DNA of 64,000 bases from Hyaloscypha bicolor E (lineage: Eukaryota; Ascomycota; Leotiomycetes; Helotiales; Hyaloscyphaceae). Position numbers and translations under genes: made by a program. Of the stretch, positions 24,986-38,286 are shown in pieces. The first letter of the stretch is position 1; every line of letters begins with the position of its first letter. The notes beneath the pieces are model-generated. The model did not search any database, was not told the origin of the DNA, and saw only the letters and a list, made by a program, of their open reading frames with translations. Location of the stretch: positions 248,001 through 312,000 of the forward strand of contig NW_020194626.1 in NCBI RefSeq assembly GCF_002865645.1, read 5' to 3'.

Positions 24986-25946
24986 TAACGATAAAAAGCC
25001 ATGACGGAGGTCAGGAGCTTTGAGCCACTGAGTCCGGACTCGGGCAAATGCCAACGCCGGAATGCGCACTTGTGCTTGCCATTTTTCGTGCATTCTCGCG
25101 ACCTCCGTTTTCATTCCATGCGCAGATGCATACTCTTGTCGTCATCACTCGATCAGACGAGGACTGTGGAATAAGTTCCAGAAAAGAAAGGAGATGTGGG
25201 AAAAGGATCTTGAATTAGAGATCTGACATCCGAAGCCCCTGAAGCGAGGCCACAGCCGAGTGCGAAAACGTAGTAGATCGTCAGTGAAACTTCAACTGCT
25301 GTCTCGTCTGTTTCCAGCAGTTTAAATACAAGCAACAGCCTCTCCTGAGGCAACCCATCCGCAGGCCGAGTCAGCACTCCGCTACGCAGTTGTCAAAGTT
25401 GTCACTTCTTCCGTCACATAGTTAATACTTCCTTCACACGGATGCGCCTGTCTTCTGATCAGCAATTCTCAACACTTCTTTTACTTCAAAACTCTCCCGG
25501 CTGCAAGTGGTAATGATATTACTCGGAGACTGATGGTGGTGGGCGCCGCAACAAATCCTCGGTAATAATTTCGATCCGGATTTATACCACGACAACAACA
25601 AGGCTCATCGCCATTTGGGCATCTCCTTCAAGCCAAGCAAACTGTTCAACTAGCGAATAGCACCAGATCCCTTCGCGCGGCTACAGTGACAGGCAAGTAG
25701 CCTTGCATCTGGTTGAAGGGCAGATACCGGTCCGCCTGGTTGAAATGCAGGTCCCAGTCTGCCTGTTTGAAGTTCCAGTTCAGCGAATTGTGCCAAGCGG
25801 CATGTTATTGTTTTCAAACCCAATTTCGAACTCTAGAGCTATAGACCCCCCAAAAAGTAAAAGGAGTTAAATATCAAGAGTCAGTCACTCGAAAAAGAGA
25901 CGTCACAATCACGCAAAAGGGTATACGCTCAAGCTCACGCCCATCC
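24986..25946. other. Intergenic region (961 bp)
   Basis: Lies between the MITE and the hydrolase pseudogene. At about 25706-25790 there are three imperfect copies of a unit built on CTGGTTGAAxxGCAGxTxCC of about 28-32 bp. No gene seen. Confidence 0.4.
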
Positions 25947-26803
25947 CTAAACCTTCGCCTTCTCCTTCACCCATTCTAACGCGAAACCAGCAACCTCCTC
26001 CCAACCGTCCTGATTAACAATCCCATGCGTCCGTCCCTCAAAAACCTTCAACTCGACGACCGCCTTCCCAGCATACTTCTTTCCTTCTCTGCCTCTACCA
26101 CCTCCCTCGGCACCACATGATCATTCGTGCCCGCAACCAGCAACAGCGGCGCTCTATCCGCCTTCTTCCAATCCACCGCCCCATCTCCACCACCAAGCAA
26201 CCCCAGCGCTCCCTGCCAAAGGACATGCGCAGCCGCATGCACCGAATACCGTTCCCAGAGCACCTTACTCTCTTTCTTATCCAGGGCATTCCCAAACGCA
26301 TAATGGAACTGGCTTTCCGTGAAAGGGACAGCTTTGTTGTATGTAAATGGATTTCCCAGGACGCCGAAAGAAGCTTTTATCGTGCTGGGCTTGAGGATCA
26401 CGACGCCTGATGGTTGAGCAGGACTGATGCCTACTCCAGCCACTCCGTATCCTTTACTGAGCAGGATCTGCGTGAACAGGCCGCCGAACGAGTGTCCCAT
26501 GATTATCGGTGGCGAAGGTAGGGACTCAATGATGTTGACATAGTGTTCGATGACCGCGTGGATAGTGAGGCCCCGGAGGGCTTTGGGATCAGCGCGGATC
26601 TCAGCCGGTGTGCGGTCCCCGAAGCCTGGCCAGGAGGGCGCAATGGCTGTGTAGCCGTGCGAGGCGAAGAAGGAGATCCAGTGTTCCCAGCAGAGGCCTG
26701 TCATCCAGAGGCCGTGGATGAGGAGGATTGTGGGTTGGGGTGGTGCGTGGCCGTTTGTATGGGGGACTTCCGCCGCTGGCGTTGGTTCTGCAGGCTCACT
26801 CAT
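25947..26803 (-). pseudogene. Alpha/beta hydrolase, frameshifted near the C-terminus
   Basis: The open frame from 26803 encodes a normal hydrolase: ILLIHGLWMTG (oxyanion), PSWPGFGDRTP, MGHSFGGLFTQ (nucleophile Ser) and VAGTNDHVVP (acid). It then runs out of register at about 26070-26090 and would stop at 26048. In another minus frame the family C-terminus continues without a break to the stop at 25947-25949, reading KYAGKAVVELKVFEGRTHGI and then NQDGWEEVAGFALEW; the His of RTHG is the expected catalytic His. No intron of workable size removes the shift. So this is either a recent one-base frameshift or an assembly error. The full-length product would be about 284 aa. Confidence 0.75.
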
Positions 26804-27525
26804 CTTGACGTTCTTTTTCTCACAGTCTACGTCTAATCTTCAGGTCCTGTTTTCTGGGAATAGAGAGTTTCGTAAGAATGGAAGTGCTAGTCTTTATCTT
26901 CCAGCTGACTCGGCTTTAATATCCCATGCATCTGTCTCGAGCTCGTGACAATTTAAAGCCAAGACAAAAATAAAGCCACAGAGTTACACGGCTGGGCATG
27001 ACATGCAAGTGCATTATATAATCTCTCGTCTCTCCCAGTTAAGTCTTTTCACGCGATTAATTGGATGAATAAACAGAGCGTGCGGGGCCACAATTGGAAA
27101 TTGAGATAGATACTGATTTCATACTGCGTGCAACTTGGAGCTCAGATAAACGAGCTGCAGTCATATCCTTGCAGCCGCTTTAAAGATATCGGCAGCTTGT
27201 TCTCAGCCTCACCCGTGGTTCGTTTCTTTGGTATGACTTTACCGAGATGGACGGCCTATCCCTTTCTCATGTGCGTCGTGAGTCTAGCGGGACTCGTCCC
27301 GGAACTCCACAGAAAGATGTTGCTACAACTTGCGATCTATTTCATCAGATCCGACCAAGAGCTCGTTCCGAAATGCATTGCCCCCAAGATATGCTTAACT
27401 CTTTTACAAGAAAGAGGATACAAGAAATGTGATATGCAAGAAGTCCTCTAGAGATGCTCTCGAACCATATACAAGAGAAACCGGAAATATATATACTTGA
27501 AGCCCTCTATAGCCTCTCTTCTAGC
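26804..27525. other. Intergenic region (722 bp)
   Basis: Upstream of the hydrolase and downstream of the MFS gene. A 107-codon open frame at 27128-27451 (plus) shows no domain or spliced partner and is not called. Confidence 0.4.
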
Positions 27526-29895
27526 CTATGCCGCAGTTGGAACAAGCTTCTTCCCCTTAACACTCTTCCACTCCACGAAACAAGCACAGATGGTCCCGAT
27601 AGCACCGCAAGCAATCGAGATAACGAATGCCTGCTTCAGACCCGCCATGTATGCTAATAATACGCCCGGGAGTTGCTCTGGTTTGATGACATGTCGAAGA
27701 TATGCTGCGCCGGCCCCGATGACTATTTGAGGATCGACGCCTGGAGCATCTTTAGGCAGATTGGCTGTTAGGCCGTTGGTGAAGATATTCTGCGCTATAC
27801 TGATGGCGATGGCCCCACCCAGGGAATTGAAGAAGATGGCTATGGCGTTGCCGGTTGGCATGTCTAAGAGAAAGTCAGAGAGTGCTCATTCGTCTTTTCA
27901 TGGGAAGGTAAAATGCCTTTTGCGCTCAAGACAACTTGGACGGCGATGAAAGGGATTTGAACACCGCCACCAGCACCAAAACCACTCAATAATTGATAAC
28001 CGATCCACTTGGCAGCTCCGGAGGGAACTTGAAGCGTGTAAATCATTCCGGCTCCGACGGTAAATATTGCCCCACCAACGATCATGAATGGCTTATACCA
28101 CCCAATGGCCGTGATTCCACCTCCCACGATGATCGAGGAAATGATGATGGACCCAAGATAGGGGATGGTGCGAATGCCAGACTGTTCGGCAGTGGTTCCT
28201 TTTACGGCCTGGAAGTAAAACGGCAAGTAGAAAATGTGTGTCTGGAAAGGATTGTTAGCATTTCTGTAGCCCTGGTTGGAAACAGTAGGGGTTCGGAGCT
28301 TACATATAAACCCATTGACATAAAAGCAGAATACAAGCACGCCCAAAGCACAGTTCTCTGACCAAAAATTCTTGGTGGAATTGTGGCTCGTTCACCACGA
28401 CGGAATTGCTGGACAATAAAGATGATAATAAGGAGGCCAAATCCCAAGATGCAGCCCCAGACGTTTGAGTCCTTCCATGGATATTTCGATCCTCCCCACT
28501 GCAGTGCGAGCAGGAGACACACAATAGCGCAGATCAGGAATACAGCACCGACGAGATCGATTTCCAGGATCTTCTCTTTGGTAGTTAAGCCGCTGGACTT
28601 TCGCTCGGGAGGTTTGAAGAAGATGAAGACTGTTACTAGTGCAATCGCTCCGAAAGGCAAATTGATCTGTCAAATTAGTATTGTGTCGATTGGATTGGAT
28701 CAATGATGCGTCTTACCCAAAAGCACCATCTCCAGGTCAACTTGTCCGTGAAAACACCTCCTAAAAGTGGTCCCACCACTGAAGCAATACCGAACATGCT
28801 AGCAATGGACGCCATGTAAATTGGCCGCTTTTTTAACGGAACAGTGAAGCCAATGATGGTCATTGCACCAGAGAAGAGGGCACTCGCTCCTGCACCCGCT
28901 ATAGCCCGGCCAACAATGAGCATTACGGAATTTTTCGCGGCCGCGCAAATAACAGATCCGAATTCGAACAGAACAAGGGCGAACATGTAAACCCATTTGA
29001 CATTGAAGTAGGTGTAAATTCGTCCGAATGAAGGTTGTAAAGCTGTGGTTGTAAGAAGATACGATGAACCTGGGGATGGTTAGAATTCCTGTGACCACTG
29101 AGCCTCTGGAATTGATGTCCTTACCATACCACCCTACATCCTGGAGGGAATCAAAGACTGAGGTAATTTTGGGAATGGCGGTAGCGATAATAGTATTATC
29201 TAAGCCAGTCAGTATGATTCTTACCCCGGAATGTAAGCTCGGAACACTGTTCTTATGCTTTCAAACGAGATGTCATAGACTCTCATGGGTCCAGATAAAG
29301 GCTTCGCAGAGAACAGGACGACATGACAGGATAACTACTCACCAAGAGCAACTGTAAAGGTAGCCACGCAAAGGCCAAATGTCAACAGGGCAAGCTGCGT
29401 ATTGCCAGGGAAGACAACCTCTTCCTCAGCGTCTCCTTCAGATCCGACCTGAGTTTCCTCCGTATCCGTGGTCGTTCCGGTGGCAGGGGCAGCAACTCCA
29501 TTTTCTTCAACCAAATGAGGCCCTTTCTTTTCCTGGCCAGTCCCATGCTCGTGAGGCGCTGGTGGAGACGATTGGTGGTGCTTGAAAGCTGTAGCAGCAG
29601 CATCTGCCTTCTCCTCGTCTTCTAAAACAAAGCCCACAGCTCCCAAGGCTGGGGCTTCCGCAGGAATCGGCGACGACGCATGGTGATTCAGGGACGGCCT
29701 TCTGTCCGTCGAATGTCGCTTCTCATCATCAACCGGAGACGTTGGATTATGCTTCTCGTCGTCAGCTGGGGTTGCTGGAACATACTCAGCCGTGGAGCTG
29801 GGTAGAACGGCAGGTTCCGTGGCCGCTGCGGATGGCTCGGAAGGCGACGAATACGAGGCCATGGTTGGGCTGTGCTGCCGATCACAGCGTGTCAC
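27526..29895 (-). CDS. MFS drug:proton antiporter (14-TM DHA2/TRI12-like)
   Basis: Six exons (29895-29343, 29199-29125, 29069-28717, 28666-28304, 28241-27917, 27863-27526) give 668 aa. A long disordered Ala/Glu/His/Pro-rich cytosolic N-terminus (about 165 residues) precedes the membrane domain. The D1-like motif [15 protein letters not shown] and the antiporter motif [20 protein letters not shown] mark the 14-spanner DHA2 group. The fifth intron (27916-27864) appears to use a GC donor: GTCTTGAGCGCAAAAG|GCATTT joined to ACATGCC gives the family motif VLSAKDMPTGNA. The first intron is long (143 bp). A second in-frame ATG lies at 29862. No biosynthetic genes surround it. Confidence 0.88.
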
Positions 29896-31260
29896 AACAT
29901 GGAAGAAGCCTCGTGTTGCTGCGGGGCGACTCTAAAACGTGGGGAAGCGTCAATGGGCGTCGTCCGTGTGAACTACCGTGAAGAGAAGAAGAAAATCGCA
30001 CGAAGAGAATGGAGAGAATGAGGAGGGAGACATCGCCACGGCACAGTGATAATGTATTTCTGCTCGACACGGAACCATTCAGCTCCGAAAGAGATGAGCA
30101 GCGCTCTGGGCCGCCACGGCCAATCATAACGCCTCATAATCCGAATACGCTTCGAAGCCCGTGGTCGGTTCGAGTTCGCGAACTTGCTCGTACACGGAGG
30201 ACTCCTACTCGTAATGTGTGTGGTCCGACTCCTCGCACCTTGCCCCATTCGCCCTCTCCAGCCCGAAGACATGGGTTTATTTAGTACGTAGTAGTAAGGA
30301 GTTAGGACTGCCTCCGGCGGCCGCTGCCCTGCCCAGACCAAGTGGCAGAGGGGTGATATCGCTGATGTGTAGGGAACCATCATATGCCTTCATGTGTCCC
30401 TTTCCAGTGCCGTGGTGCTGGATTCTAGAAGTGCTTTTTCTGCAAACAAGCAGGTTATCAAGCCTGGCAACACTCAACACTGAATCCCGCGCCTGCTTTG
30501 GTACCGAATGTGGGGAACTCTCTGGAGATACTCCGTATCTGTTGGCCGCTGAAGGTTTGAAGCTTTTCCAACCATAGGGCAAACTCTAACCCAAAAGTTG
30601 TGGTGTTCTGATTCTGGAACCACTGTCACAGGCTGCATCGGATGATTTGCTTGGTGGGAACACTGGGCTGTCAATCGCCCAATTGTTGCTGCGGAGAAGG
30701 GTCACAAACTTGTGCTTTGCAACCATCACTGGAAGCTCCAAGATGGTGGTCAGCAATTGCAGCGTTCCAAGTCTCATTCGCGCAGCGGGGAAAGGAACTT
30801 GTTCTGGTGGGCGGGTCTAGATCTTGCCCCTTGGTTAATAGGTAATGTTGCCCTCGAATAGATACGTACCTAACATGTACAGTAGCCATCCAATGATAGC
30901 ACTATACGAATTCTGTCCGAATACGAACGCCCACTCGGGTAGCTCGTTCATTTTGACATCACGCTATTTCAAGGGTCAAATCAAATATGCGGGAAAGACA
31001 ATCATAAAGTTAAAAATAGACATCGTATGGAACAGCAGCTGCAGTTTTCAACGGGTGGCCTTTTGAGAATCGGATGCGGCTCTGCTGCCAGGTAAACTAC
31101 AAATAAAAGCTCTTTCGATTGAAGACCCGCGAGTGGTGGTACATCGTCATTTCGATACCCCCTTTCGAATCGCCATGTTCCCGTCATCATGCTATTTGCG
31201 CCGGAAATTCAAACCCCATATTATCTTCTTATACAACCCGTTTGACCTGCAGTCAATCAG
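29896..31260. other. Intergenic region (1.37 kb)
   Basis: Upstream region of the MFS transporter and 3' side of the p24 gene. Only short overlapping frames on both strands with no protein features. No gene or RNA supported. Confidence 0.4.
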
Positions 31261-31997
31261 CTACCGGCTTAGGACGCCAAAGCGCTGGGAACTGTTCTTG
31301 CCCACCTCGAAGAATCTCTTCAGCCACCAAACTTGGAAGATACCTTCGCCAACCAAGACACCCATTTGGAACATGCTCCACCACTTCACTCTCGCATTTG
31401 TGCTTTCTGCGGTATTTCGGTGCGTTCGTTCTCGGAGAACGATATAGGATTGCTCGTCCTTCACTTGGGCGAGGAGTTCAGATAGTTGACGCACTAGATA
31501 ATACTGTGAGTAACTGCGTGTGCAATCTAGAAATCAATCATACCTTCGGCTTCCAATGGGTCTGATGGGGCATCCGCCTCGGGAACGTAGACTATGCCGT
31601 GAACGTTGAAGGAAACGTCCTTGCTTGACGCCGACCAATGCTCATTGCTGAAGCAGTATAGGTATTTCCCGTCGTGTTGGGCCGTGAAAGAATGATCTCC
31701 ATTCGAAACCGATCTCTCGTGGGTCTCGTAGCCTCCTGCTGGGTTTTGGATCTGCCAGGAGGTCAGTAAATACGTGGAAAAAGGGGCTTCCCGCCAGCAT
31801 ACCCAGAAATCCACGTCTAAGCTGCCTGCACTCCCAAACTCCCTATCCCCTACTTGGAAAGTTACTGTCATCTTGTCATCCTTGTGCAGCATCTCGTGGA
31901 AACATTCCCTTCCATGCGCTTTCAGTTGGATGTTGTGGGCGAGAGCAGCTCCCAGCAAGCTGCTTGCTGCCAAAAGCACCGAGTTGGAGAACCGCAT
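31261..31997 (-). CDS. p24-family (emp24/gp25L) ER-Golgi cargo receptor
   Basis: Exons 31997-31803, 31751-31544 and 31493-31261 give 211 aa, the usual p24 size. Signal peptide MRFSNSVLLAASSLLGAALA, then the GOLD domain (RECFHEMLHKDDKMTVTFQV; GSLDVDFW|IQNPAGGYETHERS; GKYLYCFSNEHWSASS), a membrane-proximal coiled coil (VRQLSELLAQVKDEQSYIVL), the p24 signature HRNTAESTNARVKWWSMFQ and a transmembrane segment ending WWLKRFFEV. p24 proteins cycle in COPII/COPI vesicles. The first intron (51 bp) is a multiple of three with no stop, so its retention would only insert 17 residues into the GOLD domain. It most resembles the Erp/Emp24 branch. Confidence 0.93.
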
Positions 31998-33309
<1,312 letters not shown>

Positions 33310-36300
33310 ATTTGACGTCGTCTATCACCCACCAATCCGATTGAAGAAAGCTTTTCCACAGAACAATCGCAAACGTCCATAATCTCAACCTCTCCTCCCT
33401 ATCGATCATTGGTGCTCCATCTCATCAACCATTCTTGTCTCTTCAAGCGGTCCACTTCCATAAGAGGCGCAAGGGTGGTTATTGTACGATGAATCAGGCT
33501 ACTCAGGTTTCCCTGGCTTTTGCATTTGCACATGCCATCAGCCAAGGGGATCTCTCAGGGCTGTGGTTTTCTCTTTTTTTCCCTCCGCGTGGTTTTTGGC
33601 CTCTCGGCCATCCTACATCTGGCCTTGCAATCTTGTGTTTCAGCATGGTATAAAAGCAGGCGGTAGATGGAGGATCACATGGTAGTTAGTCCGGAATTGA
33701 TCTCACATTAGAAAAAAAACCACTTGCCCCTCAAATACCTCCCTTTCTTTTGATTTGTGGGCTTAAGCCCTCCTCCATCTTCACCTTAGCCTCGGGATCT
33801 ACTTCACGGGCCACGCTTGGTGTTCCATGGGAGTCTGGCAAACTAAGGCTCTAAGCTCCTGACTGCTATTCAGCGATTCAGAACAGGAGGCAATGTTTCA
33901 CAGGTGTGGAATTGGCGCGGGAATATGGATGATATTTCCCCTACTCTTGGTCCGTACTGTCATTAAGGTATCAAGCTATCGCAAATTCGCAACCACCTTT
34001 ATATCTGTCCTCTCCCTAGCCCAAGGCAGCGCTTTCGCCATTAGTTAGTGTGGCTTCGTAGCTCAATCCTTCGCACCGGACGGTGCCTTTTTCCTTGGTT
34101 CATTCGAGCGCAAACGACCCTTTTTCGCCACGCTGGAGCAGCGAGATGATCTTGCAAGCCTCTTTCTCTTTCCCCCACGGGCAAAAGAACACTGCGTTTC
34201 GTTTTCTTGATTCGCTTTGTCGGTACATGTCACTCTTTGGGGATCTTTCGCAGGAAATCATCCTTCTAATCCTTCTGTTCTTTTGTAGGCGGGTCTGGAA
34301 GTTTGAGTGTACTCACTCCCTTCCGAAATTTAGGAACTCGTTAAACAGTGGGTTCACGAGGATCTAGTATTTTCAAATATCTCCTTTGTCTAGGTGTCCT
34401 CGCTCGATTCTAAACTTTGAAGCCTTGTGCAAGTACGAAGGAGTTGGGCAGTGACAGTGAAATAAAGCTAAAAGTACTCAATCACTTCGGGACATTGAAG
34501 ACTCGTAATTGAATGCTGGGTTTGAGAGGATTTAAAATCTCAAGAGATTCTTTGTCTGATTGTGCTCACTTGCTTCTGATCAATTGAAGATTGAAGGCTC
34601 AGAAAGTGAAATGCCGATTAGATCATCAGAACTCGAGATTTAGAAGAACAAACCCAGAAGCATTAGCATCCCCATTCAGACATTGCCAGAGACTTGAAAA
34701 AAAGGTCGAATATCACAAAACTGAAAGTCAAAAGTGTGCGACTTAATACTGACAAACATATATTAAAGAAGAAGCGTTTAGTTACCAACATCCCCTATAC
34801 TACCAGGCTCTGCGACTCTATCACTATCTACTTTGCTAGACACTCCATTACATTTCTTTGTTGTCAGACAGCCTTCGTCATCAACTTCACTGCTGCTGTC
34901 AATGTTCATCCTTGGTCTTGGCGCAGATCGTGGAAAGAGCGCCACGTATCTAAGGCTGTACAGAAGTTCATAAAACTCGCCAGCGAAGTCTTGAAAGGGG
35001 GCCACCTTAGACCTTAGACGTGCCCGTCAATACGCATGGACTTTGCAAAGTGTGTGGACCAGTGATATTAGTCATTGGCTCACATAAAGTCAGTTGTGCG
35101 CAAACTATAGCAATAAATTCCACCCCAAGTTGCCGAGGGAACAAAAAGATAGAGGAAAGAGATAAGTTATAAGAAGATAGACGAGATGAATAAAAACGAC
35201 AGAAATATTGACGATAGTAACTTGACAGATAATAAAAGTCCCGAGACTCCCTGGACCAACTACCTTCTCACCTCTGCATGGCAATGCTAAAAAATCAACT
35301 GCCCCGCTTTGCATTGGCACAACGGCACAGCGAGTGTTGGTATCCTATATATAACCACACACCAATGCGCAGTTCTCGCTACTTATGCTCCACAGAGACA
35401 AGAATCCTATGTATTGTGGTCGCGTTGCTTGCAGATCTCGCTTTATACTGGTTGACTCTGGTTCCTTTCATTCAATGTTTGACCCGAATAATTCTAGGAA
35501 AGATGTTCGATCGGAGAAGCTAGGTAGGGAGGAGATTGAGAAAGTTGGCAGATTCGGAAGTTCGATGAGGAATTTAGGCAAGAACTCGACTAGTAGGTGA
35601 TGTTAATCCTGATAAACCCCCTCTTCTTCTCATTCTGTTTAATACTCACAAACTACTTCCACACAACCACAGGGACTTGTTTGTCAAGCCAGTGCAATCA
35701 CAAGTGTATTAAAATAGGGATATCAAGGAATAATGGATATTGGACTTGGGAAGCAAAAGCAAGCGAGTAAGTGAGTCTGAAAGGGTCCTGCACAAGCTTT
35801 AGCACTACCTCGATGAGCTCCACCCGTTCTCCGCCGCTACCCAAGTCTTCTCCTAGCTAGCGATAACCCATGGATGAGCAGGCTCAACTTGAAATGGACC
35901 ATGTCTGATATTGAATCAACAAAACAATGTTAGAATTCTCGACGGCACTGACATGGTGGTTTAAGTATTCGCCGCCTGTTCTCCGCCTAGCTCGTGCAGT
36001 CGGCAAAGGAGTGTCACTTGACAGCAAACGTCAGACGGCTGTACCCCGGAGAAGACCTCCCAGTCAAAAGGAAGGTGGTCTCACTTGTGCGTAGCAGAAT
36101 CTCCTGCTCGCCGGCTAACGCAACTTGATCGAAGAAGCGTGCTCTCTAATATGCATGGGTACATGGAATCTTTAGACACTCTGTTGGTTTGGTCCAGCAG
36201 AAGTAACAGTACTGCCTAGAAAAGCTGCTGGCAAAGCCAAAGGGCGAGCTTCGATTAAGCATTCGTCAAATCCTTCGCTTCTAGGATAGGGTATGCACTA

Positions 36301-36681
36301 GCATCTTGATCACCATGGTTCAAAAGTCCGGGGTCATTCATTCTCACTACAGCACTTGCTTGAAGATGTAACAACAAAGATAACGCGGACTGGAGGTCAA
36401 ATCGAGGTTCCTTTCAAATTGATGACAAAAGGTACAGTACGCTGCCAACTGATCTCCCGCAACTCGGGCCTCTTCCGAGCTGCCTTAACACCGAAAAGCA
36501 GGGATGACGTCACTAAGCGAAGCGCATATTTTGAGCTCATCATATCTAAGTTCTTCGCCAGGCTAAATCTCCACACACCACACACAATGCTTTGAAATCA
36601 GTGGCCGAAGGGTCGCGCCTTTGTAAGTGCCTTGCGTTGCACACCTCATCATTGAGCATCCACGTGCATACTGTACTATAA
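33310..36681. other. Long gene-poor intergenic region (3.4 kb)
   Basis: Between ARF1 and the GST gene. The longest open frames are under 110 codons and show no domain, signal peptide or spliced partners. It contains pyrimidine-rich stretches at 33560-33600 and 34180-34210. No tRNA or other RNA gene found by eye. Confidence 0.4.
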
Positions 36682-36798
36682 ATGCGACTGATCTACCGCA
36701 TGGTCCTGATTGCACTTACGATCTTCATGTTAAAGTCACCCTTGAACAGGCTTTACCAGACCTCCCGACACTTCCTTCCAGCAGTCACAACACGCACG

Positions 36799-37662
36799 AT
36801 GTCTTCTTCAGAGCGACCTACCGGTCTCATTGCAAAATCTGGAATCGAGCTACTTACCTGGGGCACCCCAAATGGACACAAAGCTTCGATCATCCTGGAG
36901 GAATTGAAGGCTGCGTATGGAAAGGACTATGTCTGGCAAGGTATCAACATCAGTGAAAACGTCCAGAAGGAGCCTTGGTTCACAAAATACTCTCCCAATG
37001 GACGAATCCCAGCCATTGTCGACCATGACCGCAATGACTTCTCTGTTTTCGAGGGAGCTGCGATCCTCGCATATCTTACGAGACATTATGATCCGGAGCA
37101 CAAGTTCTCGTTCACGGACTCGGATGATCTGAGTCGATGCGAGCAGTGGATTTCCTGGCAACACGGAGGTCTTGTAAGTCCCAGAGCTCTGTTTCAATCG
37201 GAGATAGCTGATGATGATCAGGGCCCCATGCAAGGGCAAGCAAACCACTTCTACCGTCTCGCCAAAGAGAGAATCCCCTACCCCACCCAACGCTACGTCG
37301 GCGAGACGGAGCGACTATATGGTGTCCTCGACCACCAGCTTCAAGACCGGGAGTACCTGGTCGGGCCAGGCAAGGGCAAATACAGTATTGCGGACATAGC
37401 GAATTTCGGATGGGTCAACATCGCATACTTCTCTGGCGTGGATCTCTCCAAATTCCCGAACTTGGAGAAGTGGTGGAAGAGGGTTCATGATAGGCCTGCG
37501 GTGAAGAAAGGCACATCTGTGCCGACCGAGAGCAAGATAGCAAATGCAGCGTATCAGAGACGGCTGAAGGAAGAGCCGGAGTTCAAGGAGAATGAGGATA
37601 AGTTGAAGGAGCTGGGGAATAAAGCGAAGGAACAGTATAGTTACAAGTATGTGTCGCCGTAA
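36799..37662 (+). CDS. Glutathione S-transferase (Ure2-like)
   Basis: Exons 36799-37173 and 37222-37662 give 271 aa. N-terminal thioredoxin fold: IELLTWGTPNGHKASIILEE, WFTKYSPNGRIPAIVD and the SNAIL-type motif FSVFEGAAILAYL. The C-terminal helical domain includes EQWISWQHGGL|GPMQGQANHF across the splice, then YLVGPGKGKYSIADIANFGW. The 48-bp intron is a multiple of three and open, so retention would add 16 residues. An in-frame ATG at 36682 would add 39 residues with a hydrophobic, basic character (possible organelle targeting). I chose 36799 because it gives the usual GST length. CACGTG at 36661-36666 lies in the promoter or leader. Confidence 0.88.
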   Translation: MSSSERPTGLIAKSGIELLTWGTPNGHKASIILEELKAAYGKDYVWQGINISENVQKEPWFTKYSPNGRIPAIVDHDRNDFSVFEGAAILAYLTRHYDPEHKFSFTDSDDLSRCEQWISWQHGGLVSPRALFQSEIADDDQGPMQGQANHFYRLAKERIPYPTQRYVGETERLYGVLDHQLQDREYLVGPGKGKYSIADIANFGWVNIAYFSGVDLSKFPNLEKWWKRVHDRPAVKKGTSVPTESKIANAAYQRRLKEEPEFKENEDKLKELGNKAKEQYSYKYVSP

Positions 37663-37907
37663 ATAGGGCTGGAGATACCCCACCCTGCAGTTATATGAAT
37701 ATGATCCACTTTCCAATCGGACTCGGTGCACAAACACTTCAAGCCACAAGCTGATGAACCGGTTCCAATTGGGTGAATTGCAAGTTTATATATGCCTGGT
37801 TTTTCAACGCTGGGCGAGTGCTTGATGCTTGCGTTTGATGTTTGCAAATGCAGTATTACTTTTGCCTATGCTATTCTACTGCCTCTTCCTTCGCACACTA
37901 TTGAACA

Positions 37908-38015
37908 TTCTACAGAGTCCGGAACGTTCCAAGCCTTCCTTCAACCTCTGTTATTTCACTGGTTCTTCATTAGCAGACTAGCGAATAGTCTTATAGAGTC
38001 TTGGAATGTTCCAAG
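37908..38015. repeat. Two imperfect copies of a GGAACGTTCCAAG-containing block
   Basis: ACAGAGTCCGGAACGTTCCA near 37912 and ATAGAGTCTTGGAATGTTCC near 37992 are related over about 30 bp. The cores (GAAcgTTC and GAAtgTTC) fit the inverted-repeat heat-shock-element form. Regulatory function is inference; they lie downstream of the GST gene. Confidence 0.4.
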
Positions 38016-38192
38016 CAAAAGTGCCTGTGTTGTGCGCCGGACTGAAATCGACATCTACGAGCAAGGAAGTAATGAGGTAGTGGGAAAGTAAAGGGAGAAG
38101 GCTAGACTTCGGTCTGACTTATCCGATTAGCGACGGTAGATTTTCGCTTGAGGTAGGGGTTTTTTCCAAAAAAAAAAAAAAATTTATTCACA

Positions 38193-38286
38193 CTCTTCGA
38201 CGTGAGCAGGATTTGAACTATTGGATTGTTAGCTGAACGTTCTGATTAAACGGTTTTTGAATTACTAACCCTGCGCCTCCGAAGAG
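38193..38286 (-). tRNA. tRNA-like sequence, probably a degenerate tRNA or tRNA-derived relic
   Basis: On the minus strand a 7-nt stem CTCTTCG…CGAAGAG closes a 94-nt segment. It contains a D-loop-like GGCGCAGGGTTAGTA and a T-loop-like GTTCAAATCCTGC, and is followed within 25 nt by a long T run that could end Pol III transcription. The T-stem does not pair on its 5' side and U33 is not clear, so no anticodon is assigned. Confidence 0.25.

Noticed and set aside
27128..27451. 107-codon plus-strand frame
   Set aside because: No conserved motifs, and it is isolated in the gap between the hydrolase and the MFS gene.
35278..35600. Two overlapping short plus-strand frames
   Set aside because: Composition and length fit chance; no splice sites join them to anything.
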